This document shows positions 51,751-60,224 of a DNA stretch of 64,000 bases, piece after piece; positions within the stretch are counted from its first letter, which is position 1; every line of letters starts with the position of its first letter. This DNA comes from Branchiibius sp. NY16-3462-2 (GTDB lineage: Bacteria > Actinomycetota > Actinomycetes > Actinomycetales > Dermatophilaceae), in the NCBI RefSeq assembly GCF_001594145.1, contig NZ_LVCF01000033.1, forward strand, positions 1 through 64,000. Direction: 5' to 3'. Position numbers and translations under genes: made by a program. Below the pieces are notes generated by a model that was given only the letters and a program-made list of their open reading frames with translations, was not told where the DNA came from and made no database searches.

Positions 51751-54401
51751 GACTGCTCCTCCCGGTTGAGTGCGAGAGTCGCGCCGTTGCGACGTGCGGA
51801 TGTAGAGCCATTCTGCCCGGCTTCAGCGCTCGGTGGGGCGTCCGACGCAGGTTCGGATCGACGTACGGGGATGGTTCCCTCCGCGATCAGCACCGGTCCG
51901 GCGGGCCGCTTCTGGCCGCGCTCGGGCACATAGGCCAGATCCGGATCCGGGGTCTGGGGTGCGTTGATGAACGAGGTGAACCGGCTCACCTTCTCCGGGT
52001 CGGCCAACGCCTCCGCCCATTCATCGCGGTACGCCGCGACGTGGCTGGCCATGGCCGCGTCCAGTTCCGCGCCGATCCCCAGGGAGTCGTGCAGGACGAC
52101 GTCCTGCACGTGCGCCATACCGCCCTCGATGGACTCGATCCACGGTGCGGTGCGCTGGAGCCGGTCGGCGGTGCGCACGTAGTACAGCAGGAACCGGTCG
52201 ATGGCCTGGATCAGCGCATCGTCGTCGAGGTCCTCGGCGAACAGCTGGGCGTGCCGCGGGGTGAATCCACCGTTACCGCCGACGTACAGGTTCCAGCCGT
52301 TCTCGGTGGCGATGACGCCGACGTCCTTACCGCGGGCCTCGGCGCACTCACGGGCGCAGCCGGAGACGCCCAGCTTGATCTTGTGCGGCGAGCGCAGACC
52401 CCGGTAGCGCAGTTCCAGCAGGATCGCCATGCTGACCGAGTCCTGCACGCCGTAGCGGCACCAGGACTGTCCCACACAGGATTTCACCGTCCGCAGGCTC
52501 TTGCCGTAGGCGTGTCCTGACTCGAAGCCGGCGTCGATCAGCCGCTGCCAGATCACCGGCAACTGCTCGATCCGGGCGCCGAAGAGGTCGATCCGCTGAC
52601 CACCGGTGATCTTGGTGTAGAGATCGAAGTCCTTGGCGATCTGGCCGATCACGATCAAGCCCTCGGGGGTGATCTCCCCGCCCGGGATGCGCGGGACGAC
52701 CGAATAGGTGCCGTCCTTCTGCAGGTTGGCCATCACGTGGTCATTGGTGTCCTGCAGGGCCGAGGTCGCCGGGTCGAGCACGTGCGCACCGGGCCGGCTG
52801 GCCAGGATCGAGGCGGCCACGGGTCGGCAGATGTCGCAGCCGTTGCCGCGCCCGTGCTTGGCCAGCAACTCGCTGAAGGTCGTGATACCGCTCAGCTGCA
52901 CGATCTCGAACAGTTCGGCGCGGCTGACGTCGAAGTGCTCGCACAGGGCGTTGCTGACCTGGACACCGGCCGCGGTGAGCTCGGCATCCATGAGTTTCTT
53001 CACCAGCGGGACACAGGAGCCGCAGCTGGTTCCGGCCTTGGTGCAGCCCTTGACGCCGCCGAGGTCGGTGCACCCGCCCTCGGAGACGGCGCAGCGGATG
53101 GTGCCGGCGGAGACGTTGTTACACGAGCAGACGATCGCCTCGTCGGGCAGCGCCGCCGAAGAGGCCGGCGCGGCACCCTCCGGGAGCAGCCACGCCGACG
53201 GGTCGCCGCCCAGATCCGCGCCGACCATGGGACGAAGCGAGGTGTACGCCGTGGCGTCGCCGACCAGGATGCCGCCCAGCAGGGTGCGGGCGTCATCACT
53301 CATGACCAGCTTCTTGTAGACCCCGGCCACCGGATCGGCGTACGCCACCTCCAAGCAGCCCGGGGTCGTGGCGAAGGCGTCGCCGAAGCTGGCGACGTCC
53401 ACCCCCATCAACTTCAACTTGGTCGACAGATCGGCGCCGGTGAAGGTCGCCTCGCCGCCCAGGATGCGGTCAGTGGTTACTTCCGCCATCGTGTAGCCGG
53501 GCCCGACCAGACCCCACACGCGGTCCGCGATGCACGCGACTTCGCCGATGGCGTAGATGTTCTCGTCGCTGGTGCGGCAGGCCTCGTCGGCCATCACGCC
53601 ACCGCGCGGGTGCACCTCCAGCCCGCTTTCGCGCGCCAGTTCGTCACGGGGCCGCACGCCGGTCGCGAAGACCACGACGTCGACCGGCAACCGCTCGCCA
53701 TCAGCGAAGGTGACACCGGAGACCTGACCGTGCCGGTTGGCCTTGACCGCACTGGAGGCGGTGCTGGTCCGGACCTGGACGCCCAGGTGCTCGATCAGCC
53801 GGCGCAGGCCCTCGCCGCCGGCCGCGTCGACCTGCAGCGGCATGAGGCGGTCGGCGAACTCCACGACCGTGCACTCGGCACCCAGTTCGCGCAGCGCTCC
53901 GGCGGCTTCGAGGCCGAGCAGGCCGCCACCGACGACCACACCGCGTACGTCGCGGCGTAGCGACTTGCCGCGCTGCTGCACGTAGGCGCGCAACTCGGCG
54001 ACATCGTCGACGGTGCGGTAGACGAAACAACCGGTCAAGTCGTTGCCCGGGATGGGCGGCTTGGTCGCGTAGGACCCGGTGGCCAGGACCAACGTGTCGT
54101 AGGGGTAGCGCACCCCACCAGCGGTGACGCACTGCTCCACGCGATCGATCTCGGTGACCCGCAGGTTGCGGCGCAGGCGCACGCCGGGGCGCGACCAGAG
54201 CTCCTGGTCGCCCAGCAGCAGCGCATCGGGGTCGTAATGGGTGAAGAACGATGTCAGTGCCACCCGGTCGTACGGCGGGCGGGACTCCTCGCCGAACACG
54301 TCAATGTCGTACTCCTCGGTGGCGCCGCGCTCGACCAGTGCTTCCACTGCCCGGCGGGCGACCATCCCGGCGCCGACCACGATCAACTTCTTGCGTTCCA
54401 T
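51747..54401 (-). CDS. nirB: nitrite reductase (NAD(P)H) large subunit
   Basis: This 884-residue enzyme reduces nitrite to ammonia. An N-terminal FAD/NAD(P)H domain (VVGAGMVARRAVEAL, GVVVGGGLLGLEAAGAL) is followed by BFD-like [2Fe-2S] segments (CSCNNVSAGTIRC, CTKAGTSCGSC). The siroheme/[4Fe-4S] ligands are in SCVGQSWCRYG and GVSGCARECAEARG. It heads the nitrate assimilation operon. A GlnR-type box lies 47-62 bases upstream of the ATG, implying nitrogen control. Confidence 0.96.
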   Translation of the reverse strand: MERKKLIVVGAGMVARRAVEALVERGATEEYDIDVFGEESRPPYDRVALTSFFTHYDPDALLLGDQELWSRPGVRLRRNLRVTEIDRVEQCVTAGGVRYPYDTLVLATGSYATKPPIPGNDLTGCFVYRTVDDVAELRAYVQQRGKSLRRDVRGVVVGGGLLGLEAAGALRELGAECTVVEFADRLMPLQVDAAGGEGLRRLIEHLGVQVRTSTASSAVKANRHGQVSGVTFADGERLPVDVVVFATGVRPRDELARESGLEVHPRGGVMADEACRTSDENIYAIGEVACIADRVWGLVGPGYTMAEVTTDRILGGEATFTGADLSTKLKLMGVDVASFGDAFATTPGCLEVAYADPVAGVYKKLVMSDDARTLLGGILVGDATAYTSLRPMVGADLGGDPSAWLLPEGAAPASSAALPDEAIVCSCNNVSAGTIRCAVSEGGCTDLGGVKGCTKAGTSCGSCVPLVKKLMDAELTAAGVQVSNALCEHFDVSRAELFEIVQLSGITTFSELLAKHGRGNGCDICRPVAASILASRPGAHVLDPATSALQDTNDHVMANLQKDGTYSVVPRIPGGEITPEGLIVIGQIAKDFDLYTKITGGQRIDLFGARIEQLPVIWQRLIDAGFESGHAYGKSLRTVKSCVGQSWCRYGVQDSVSMAILLELRYRGLRSPHKIKLGVSGCARECAEARGKDVGVIATENGWNLYVGGNGGFTPRHAQLFAEDLDDDALIQAIDRFLLYYVRTADRLQRTAPWIESIEGGMAHVQDVVLHDSLGIGAELDAAMASHVAAYRDEWAEALADPEKVSRFTSFINAPQTPDPDLAYVPERGQKRPAGPVLIAEGTIPVRRSEPASDAPPSAEAGQNGSTSARRNGATLALNREEQS

Positions 54402-54447
54402 GCCATCAACGGTGGCGTTGTCGTGTTTCGCCGGGATGCGCCTGCAG

Positions 54448-54463
54448 GTAACCGTGATGAAAC
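54448..54463. promoter_or_regulatory. GlnR-type binding box upstream of nirB
   Basis: GTAAC-CGTGAT-GAAAC matches the published actinobacterial GlnR consensus gTnAC-n6-GaAAC exactly. It lies 47 bases from the nirB ATG and about 240 bases from narK. Context (nitrate and nitrite assimilation genes on both sides) supports it. No GlnR gene is in the window. Confidence 0.7.
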
Positions 54464-54468
54464 AACTG

Positions 54469-54498
54469 CCTCACACGCGCTGGTCGCGCGGTGTGAGG
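54469..54498. promoter_or_regulatory. inverted repeat between nirB and narK
   Basis: CCTCACAC (54469-54476) pairs with GTGTGAGG (54491-54498), with inner GCGC pairing and a one-base bulge. It sits immediately beside the GlnR-type box. It could be an additional operator or an attenuator-like hairpin. No function is known. Confidence 0.35.
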
Positions 54499-54544
54499 AC
54501 TCACAGCGCGAGCCCTATTGCAGTGAGGAGAACGTTGCGCGTCG

Positions 54545-54571
54545 GTTACGGAACGCGTCTATCGGCGAAAC
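54545..54571 (+). promoter_or_regulatory. possible GlnR half-sites upstream of narK
   Basis: GTTAC (54545-54549) and GAAAC (54567-54571) are consensus GlnR half-sites spaced as a-n6-x-n6-b, with a poor middle half-site. They lie 132-158 bases before narK. Weak evidence, kept because of context and helical phasing. Confidence 0.3.
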
Positions 54572-54702
54572 CAGCGACTTCTAGTTTTTCGGTCATCACC
54601 TTCCGAGCAACGTCGCCGGATATTCGTATCACACCCATGAATCACATTGCGCTGCAGGCACTTTCGCATCAGCCGGCGCAGTTCATCTCGGAAAGGACCC
54701 TC

Positions 54703-56052
54703 ATGACCACCACCTCATCCTCTGTGGAGGACACATCACAGCTCCCTGACGCGTCCGGCCTGCACCTGCGGCCCGGGCGCTGGATCGACGGCTGGGACCC
54801 GGAGAACACCGCCCAATGGGAGTCGGTCGGCCGACCCATCGCGCGCCGTAACCTGATCGGCTCCGTCTTCGCCGAGTTCCTCGGCTTCGTCACCCTCGGT
54901 ATCTGGAGCATCGTGGTGCCCAAGCTCGGGGCGGCCGGTTTCCACCTGACCAACAACCAGCTGTACTGGCTGATCGCGCTGCCGGGTCTGCTGGGTGCCG
55001 CCCTGCGGATTCTCTACACCTTCATGCCGCCGATCTTCGGTGGTCGCAACTGGACCGTGGTGTCGGCGTTGCTCCTGCTGATCCCGCTCACCGGGCTCAC
55101 CTGGGTCGTGCAGCATCCGGACACGCCCTACGGGGTCCTGCTCCTGGTGGCCAGCCTGGCCGGCCTTGGCGGCGGCAACTTCGCATCGTCGATGGTCAAC
55201 ATCTCCTTCTTCTACCCGCAGCGCGAACGCGGCCGGGCACTCGGCATCAACGCCGCGGGCGGCAACATCGGCTCGGGGATCGTGGTGCTGGTCGTGCCCT
55301 TCGTCATCGCGACCGGTGGCGCCGGGATCGCGTTGTACCGCGCGGGGCTGATCTGGATCCCGCTCGTCCTCGGGGCAGCGGTCCTCGCGTACTTCACCAT
55401 GAACAATCTCTCCAGTGCGCACGCCGACCTCGGCACCTTCGCCATGGCCGCGCGCTACCGCCACAACTGGATCCTCTCGCTGATCTACCTGGGCACCTTC
55501 GGCTCGTTCCTGGGCCTGTCCTTCACCTTCCCCAAGCTGACGTCCGACCTCTACCCGCACATCCCGTTGCAGATCGTCTTCATCGGTGCCGTCGTGGGTG
55601 CCCTGGTCCGGCCGGTGGGCGGCATGCTGGCCGACCGGTTCGGTGGTCGCTGGATCACCATCGGCGCGTTCGCGGTCATGGCTGCCGGCTCCATCGCCCT
55701 GGTCGCGAGCCTGGGCAAGGTGCCGTTCGCGGTCTTCCTGGCGCTCTTCCTGGTCCTGTTCGCCGCTTCGGGGATCGGCAACGGCAGCGTCTACCGGATG
55801 ATCCCGGCGGTCTACCACGTCGGCGACCACGACGCAGCGAGCCATGCCCGGGCGCGCCGGTTGTCCGCGGGCACCATCGGTATCGCCGGAGCTGTGGGCG
55901 CGCTGGGCTCGTTCCTGATCCCCCGCAACTTCGCCATCTTCGGGTTGCACCAGGGCCTGATCAACCTGACGATCGTCTACCTGGTGCTGATGACGCTGAC
56001 CTGGGCGGTCTACGCCCGCCGCGGGTCGGCCATGGCGCCCGAGCGGATCTAG
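54703..56052 (+). CDS. narK: nitrate/nitrite transporter (NarK, NNP family MFS)
   Basis: A 12-TM major facilitator of about 449 residues that imports nitrate and may exchange nitrite. The nitrate signature GLGGGNFASSMVNISFFYP and the second signature region around GNGSVYRMIPAVY are present. A hydrophilic N-terminus of about 50 residues contains WDPENTAQWESVGRP, common in assimilatory NarK2-type proteins. ATG 54703 has GAAAGGA five bases upstream. It is divergent from nirB and shares its stop CTAG with convergent pdxT. Confidence 0.94.
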   Translation: MTTTSSSVEDTSQLPDASGLHLRPGRWIDGWDPENTAQWESVGRPIARRNLIGSVFAEFLGFVTLGIWSIVVPKLGAAGFHLTNNQLYWLIALPGLLGAALRILYTFMPPIFGGRNWTVVSALLLLIPLTGLTWVVQHPDTPYGVLLLVASLAGLGGGNFASSMVNISFFYPQRERGRALGINAAGGNIGSGIVVLVVPFVIATGGAGIALYRAGLIWIPLVLGAAVLAYFTMNNLSSAHADLGTFAMAARYRHNWILSLIYLGTFGSFLGLSFTFPKLTSDLYPHIPLQIVFIGAVVGALVRPVGGMLADRFGGRWITIGAFAVMAAGSIALVASLGKVPFAVFLALFLVLFAASGIGNGSVYRMIPAVYHVGDHDAASHARARRLSAGTIGIAGAVGALGSFLIPRNFAIFGLHQGLINLTIVYLVLMTLTWAVYARRGSAMAPERI

Positions 56053-56660
56053 GCCGCGTCGTTCGAGGCGGCGCGCACCATCCGGGCGAACAGCGCGTGC
56101 ACCCGATGGTCGCCGGTCACCTCAGGATGGAACGAGGTGGCCAAGGCGTGGCCCTGACGTACGGCGACCGGATGGGTTGCGCCATCCGGTCCCGTCACGC
56201 TGGCAAGGACCTCGACTCCTGCACCGACGGACTCCACCCACGGTGCCCTGATGAAGACCGCCCGCATCGGGTCGCCGCCCACCCCGGTCACCGCCAGGTC
56301 GGCTTCGAAGGAGTCGACCTGGCGACCGAAGGCGTTGCGGCGGACCGTCATGTCGATCGCGGCCAGTGGTTCCTGATCGGGACGTCCGTCCAGGATTGAG
56401 GCCGCCAGCAGGATCATCCCCGCACACGAACCATAGACCGGCATCCCGTCAGCAATCCTCTGCCGCAACGGTTCTCGCAGTTCGAAGGTCGTGATGAGTT
56501 TGTCGATGGTCGTCGACTCACCGCCGGGGATGACCAGGCCGTCGATCGCCGCCAACTCAGCCGGTCGACGTACCGCGGGGGCGTCGGCACCAGCCTCCTG
56601 CAGCGCGCGCTGGTGCTCTCGCACATCGCCCTGCAACGCCAGCACCCCGATCGAAGTCAC
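56049..56660 (-). CDS. pdxT: pyridoxal 5'-phosphate synthase glutaminase subunit
   Basis: This 203-residue class I glutamine amidotransferase supplies ammonia to PdxS for vitamin B6 synthesis. Family motifs are GVLALQGDVREHQ, PGGEST, the nucleophile Cys79 in YGSCAGM and catalytic His-Glu in SFHPEVTGD. GTG 56660 has TAGTCT six bases upstream and no ribosome binding site, so it is probably leaderless with its own promoter. That is unusual because pdxT normally follows pdxS, which here lies about 4.3 kb away. Confidence 0.95.
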   Translation of the reverse strand: MTSIGVLALQGDVREHQRALQEAGADAPAVRRPAELAAIDGLVIPGGESTTIDKLITTFELREPLRQRIADGMPVYGSCAGMILLAASILDGRPDQEPLAAIDMTVRRNAFGRQVDSFEADLAVTGVGGDPMRAVFIRAPWVESVGAGVEVLASVTGPDGATHPVAVRQGHALATSFHPEVTGDHRVHALFARMVRAASNDAA

Positions 56661-56666
56661 GAGCGC

Positions 56667-56672
56667 AGACTA
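56667..56672 (-). promoter_or_regulatory. putative leaderless -10 element of pdxT
   Basis: TAGTCT lies on the minus strand six bases before GTG 56660. The spacing equals that of pdxS (61908-61913), suggesting the two genes keep similar independent promoters. Confidence 0.5.
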
Positions 56673-56717
56673 GCCCGGCCCCGGACCGGCCTGCCCACCA
56701 GCTGCGCGGGGTACCGA

Positions 56718-56766
56718 CAGACGCGCGGGTTATCAGCCGAGCAGGTGTCGATAACCCGCGCGTCTG
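56718..56766 (-). terminator. long hairpin terminator after VWA gene
   Basis: A perfect 17-bp inverted repeat (56718-56734 with 56750-56766, 15-base loop) begins ten bases past the VWA gene stop. It separates the AAA/VWA operon from the pdxT promoter. Confidence 0.8.
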
Positions 56767-56775
56767 CTGCACACG

Positions 56776-58737
56776 CTATCGGCGACGTTGCGAGGAGCGG
56801 TTGGACAGGTAGCCATCCACCACAGCAACCCCGAGGTCGTCCAGTTCCGGTGCGACGACCGTGCCACCGACACGGTCCGCGAGCTGCTTCAAGAACCGCT
56901 CCAGGGAGGGGTCCTCCCCCAGCCGGTAGATCGTCGTATGCGCGCCCAGACGAGTCACAGCGTCCAACTCCCGCACGCTGTAGGCGACGGTCAGCGGGTG
57001 CGGCGGATAGGCGAAGGCCACCTCACCGTCGGGTTCGATGTGCGCGGTCGGCTCGCCATCAGTGACGATCAGCAACACCGGCTGTGACGCGGGGTGCTTG
57101 CGGAAGAACTGCTGCGCCAGTAACAGCGCATGGTGCAGGTTGGTGCCCTTATCCCACTCGGGCGCAAGGGAAGTCAGGGTGTCAATGGGCATCCGCTCTG
57201 CGTGCCGGGCGAACGCGATCAACTCCAGTTGGTCGCCGCGGAAGCGGGTCTGGATCAGGTGATGCAACGCGACGGCGGTGCGTTTCATCGGCAGCCAGCG
57301 CCCGTCCATGGCCATCGAGAACGACGTGTCGACCAGCAGGGCGACGGCGGCATGGGTGCGTTCCTGGGTCTCCTGCACCTCGACGTCGTCCATGACCAGC
57401 ATCGGCCCGCCGTCAACGGCACGTCGCACCGCGGCGTTGGTCATCGTGCGGGACACATCCCACGGTTCGGTGTCACCGAAGGCCCACGGTTTGCTCGCGC
57501 CGGTCGCCTCCCCCGCGAGGCCGGCCCGCATCGCCTGGCGCGAACCGTCCCGGCCGGACAACGACCGGGTGATGTCGCGCAGCAACGTCTTGCCGAGTTC
57601 GCGCATCGCCCGTGGCGACAGGCGCAGGTCGCCTTCGCTGTCCTTGTTGAGCATGTCCCGTTGGCGCATCCCGGCGTCCAACTCCTGCAGGTGCCGGGCC
57701 GCTTCGGCGGCTTCCGGTCCGAGGAGGCGGTCGAGGGCGTCGAGGTCCAGGTCGGCCATCTGGGAGCCGGCGTAGGACTGCGACAGTTGCTCGGCGAGCT
57801 GATCGAGCGCGGCCACCTCCTGCAGCACACCGGTGCCGTCACCCAGACCCAGCCCCTGCTCGCCATCCATCGCTTCCGAACCACCCCAGCCCGCATCCGG
57901 GCGCAGGTCCTGCAACAGCGAATCCAACTGCGACAGTTGCGACATCAACTCCGGCGAGCCGAACGCCGAAGCGGCGAGTTCATCCAGTTCCGCGCGTTGC
58001 TCCGGCGTCAACGAGTTGCGCAGCCGCTGTGCCGCAGCCGCCCGTTGGGCCAGGGAATCCAGCAGTTCCTCGATGTTCTGCGGGTTCTCCGGGAAGTGTT
58101 GGCCGTGCTTGGCCATGAACTGCTCGAAGTCCTCGGAGGTGTCCTGGCCTTGGGCGTGCTTGCTCAGCAGATCGTTGAGGTCGGACAGCATTTCGCTGAC
58201 CTGCTGGCGATCCTCGTCGGTCGCGTTCTCCAGGGCCTGCTTCATCCCGGCGAAGCGCTGATCGAGCATTTCCCGGCCTAATAGGTCCTTGATCTGCTCG
58301 AACTTCTCCCGTGCTTCCGAGCTGCGCCACGAGTAGTCACCCAGCTCGGTGACCGCGGCGGCCGGCGACGGCGGCAGGTTCTCCATCCGCATCTCGGCGA
58401 ACCGGGCGTCGTCGTCCAGGTCACGGGCCAGTTGCTTGCGCTCGGCCAGGACGGCTTGGTCCAACAGCTGCCGGATCTGGTCGAACGTGCCGCCGAGGTT
58501 GCTGCGCTGCAGCAGATCCTGGCGTCGGCGCATCGCCTGCGCGGCCAGCTCGTCCAGACCCTGCCGGCCCTTCGGACCCTGCCGCAGGAACTCGCGCAGC
58601 GCGCGGTCCGCGGAGTATCCGGCCATGACGCTCTCGCTGACCGCGTCCAGGGCTTCGGCCAGATCGACCGGTGGCGCAAGCGGATCCGGGCCGCCGGAGT
58701 ACCGGTGGTAGCGACTGTCGCCGCGGTGACTGACCAT
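56776..58737 (-). CDS. VWA-domain protein, partner of AAA ATPase
   Basis: This 653-residue protein has a long helical, Gln/Glu-rich region (about 1-440) and a C-terminal von Willebrand A domain (about 460-640). The MIDAS-like motif DTSFSMAMDG and downstream VTDGEPTAHIEPDG are present, so metal-dependent ligand binding is likely. Its ATG shares a base with the AAA ATPase stop (TGATG). The pair resembles M. tuberculosis Rv0958-Rv0959 and MoxR/VWA or Mg-chelatase-like modules, often chaperone or metal-insertion machines. Target unknown. Confidence 0.85.
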   Translation of the reverse strand: MVSHRGDSRYHRYSGGPDPLAPPVDLAEALDAVSESVMAGYSADRALREFLRQGPKGRQGLDELAAQAMRRRQDLLQRSNLGGTFDQIRQLLDQAVLAERKQLARDLDDDARFAEMRMENLPPSPAAAVTELGDYSWRSSEAREKFEQIKDLLGREMLDQRFAGMKQALENATDEDRQQVSEMLSDLNDLLSKHAQGQDTSEDFEQFMAKHGQHFPENPQNIEELLDSLAQRAAAAQRLRNSLTPEQRAELDELAASAFGSPELMSQLSQLDSLLQDLRPDAGWGGSEAMDGEQGLGLGDGTGVLQEVAALDQLAEQLSQSYAGSQMADLDLDALDRLLGPEAAEAARHLQELDAGMRQRDMLNKDSEGDLRLSPRAMRELGKTLLRDITRSLSGRDGSRQAMRAGLAGEATGASKPWAFGDTEPWDVSRTMTNAAVRRAVDGGPMLVMDDVEVQETQERTHAAVALLVDTSFSMAMDGRWLPMKRTAVALHHLIQTRFRGDQLELIAFARHAERMPIDTLTSLAPEWDKGTNLHHALLLAQQFFRKHPASQPVLLIVTDGEPTAHIEPDGEVAFAYPPHPLTVAYSVRELDAVTRLGAHTTIYRLGEDPSLERFLKQLADRVGGTVVAPELDDLGVAVVDGYLSNRSSQRRR

Positions 58738-60143
58738 CAGCCGTACGTCGTGTGGCCGGCTTCGTCGGCGTCCTTGCCGATCCGCCGAGCCAGGTAGAGG
58801 CCCTCGAGCGCGAACTCGATGGCGTTGGCCCGCTCTCCAGGGGTTGCTGCTTCGAACCGCTGCTCGATCTGGTCGTAGAGATCGGACTCGCCGATCCGCG
58901 GCAATTGCTCCAGCACCTCGGCGGCGGGCGTGCGGGGTCCGGTCTCGATCTGGGTGCCGTCCTCGATGGCGGCCACCAACAACGCCAGATCGACTCCGGC
59001 CAACGTGCCGCGGACCGTGTCGGCGATGCTGGTGCGCAGCAGGTGATCCAGGACCGGTCGCTCCCGGCCCTCATGGCCGGACTCGAACTCGACCTTGCCG
59101 GTCAACACCTCCAGCACGTCGGGCAGGTCGACGACCCGGGCAACGGCGGCATCCTCCCCGTTCACTGCGGCCCGGTGCAGAGCGCCTGCGGCGACCGTTT
59201 CTGCCGCGGCAATCGCGAATCGTGCTGACACACCTGAGCGTTGGTCGATCGCGGAGGATTCGCGCAGCGCGCGGGTGAAGCGGGCGATGACCTCCAGAAC
59301 GGACGCGGGCACCTCCGCGACGACCTCGCTCTCCTGCTCGATAACGGCCACTTCGCCGGCAAGGTCCAGCGGGTAGTGCGTGCGCACCTGCGCACCGAAA
59401 CGGTCCTTCAGCGGGGTGATGATCCGGCCGCGGTTGGTGTAATCCTCCGGGTTGGCGCTGGCGACGACCAGCACGTCCAACGGCAGACGCAGCAGATAGC
59501 CACGGATCTGGATGTCCTTCTCCTCCATCACGTTCAGCATCGCGACCTGGATCCGCTCGGCCAGGTCGGGCAGTTCGTTGATGGCCACGATGCCGCGGTG
59601 CGCCCGCGGGATCAGTCCGAAGTGAATGGTCTCCGGGTCGCCGAGACTGCGCCCCTGCGCGACCTTCATCGGATCAACGTCACCCACCAGGTCGGCTACG
59701 GAGGTGTCAGGGGTAGCCAGCTTTTCGGCGTACCGCTCCGAGCGATGCCGCCACGCCACGGGCAGGTCGTCGCCGAGTTCGGCCGCGCGGCGGATGGACT
59801 CGGTCGTGATGGGGTCGTAGGGGTGCTCGCCCAGTTCGGCACCCTCGATGACGGGGGTCCACTCGTCCAGGAGCAAGGGCAGCGTCCGCAGCACCCGGGT
59901 CTTGCCCTGACCGCGTTCACCCAGCAGGACGATGTCGTGACCGGCAAGCAGCGCGCGCTCCAGCTGGGGCAGCACGGTGTCGTCGAACCCCTGGATGCCG
60001 GGCCACGGATCGCGGCCGGAGGCCAGCGCCGCCAGCAGGTTGGCGCGCAGTTCCTGGCGAACGGTGCGGTATTCGTGCCCGCTTGCCCGCAGCTGCCCGA
60101 GCGTGCTGATGGCCGGCGGATCGGAGCGATCAGGGGTTGTCAC
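58737..60143 (-). CDS. AAA+ ATPase, Mg-chelatase/MoxR-like
   Basis: A AAA+ protein of about 468 residues. Walker A is LLGERGQGKTR, the Walker B/sensor region is GIVAINELPDLAERIQVAMLNVMEE, and a BchI-like insert RGYLLRLPLDVLVVASANPEDYTN and arginine finger region near GRIITPLKDRFG are present. No chlorophyll-pathway genes are nearby, so it is not a chlorophyll chelatase. The GTG at 60143 has TAGCGT seven bases upstream. It is coupled to the VWA partner. Confidence 0.88.
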   Translation of the reverse strand: MTTPDRSDPPAISTLGQLRASGHEYRTVRQELRANLLAALASGRDPWPGIQGFDDTVLPQLERALLAGHDIVLLGERGQGKTRVLRTLPLLLDEWTPVIEGAELGEHPYDPITTESIRRAAELGDDLPVAWRHRSERYAEKLATPDTSVADLVGDVDPMKVAQGRSLGDPETIHFGLIPRAHRGIVAINELPDLAERIQVAMLNVMEEKDIQIRGYLLRLPLDVLVVASANPEDYTNRGRIITPLKDRFGAQVRTHYPLDLAGEVAVIEQESEVVAEVPASVLEVIARFTRALRESSAIDQRSGVSARFAIAAAETVAAGALHRAAVNGEDAAVARVVDLPDVLEVLTGKVEFESGHEGRERPVLDHLLRTSIADTVRGTLAGVDLALLVAAIEDGTQIETGPRTPAAEVLEQLPRIGESDLYDQIEQRFEAATPGERANAIEFALEGLYLARRIGKDADEAGHTTYG

Positions 60144-60150
60144 GTGTCGA

Positions 60151-60218
60151 ACGCTACGCTGCGGGCCGGTCTCATGAACCACCCTTTCCGGAAGCACCCT
60201 CCGCAGGGTGCCTACGAT
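60151..60218. promoter_or_regulatory. divergent pair of putative leaderless promoters with hairpin
   Basis: On the minus strand TAGCGT (60151-60156) is seven bases from the AAA GTG 60143. On the plus strand TACGAT (60213-60218) is six bases from the phosphatase GTG 60225. Between them GCACCCT-ccgc-AGGGTGC (60194-60211) is a perfect hairpin and candidate operator. Confidence 0.45.
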
Positions 60219-60224
60219 TTGTGG

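Noticed and set aside
54541..54702. Longer narK start at ATG 54241 or 54637
   Set aside because: The added residues are not hydrophobic or family-like and would cover the GlnR box. ATG 54703 has a good ribosome binding site.
58737..60143. Protoporphyrin or cobalt chelatase subunit
   Set aside because: The AAA domain is chelatase-like, but no H/CobN subunit or tetrapyrrole ring genes are adjacent. The VWA partner pairing fits generic MoxR-type modules better.
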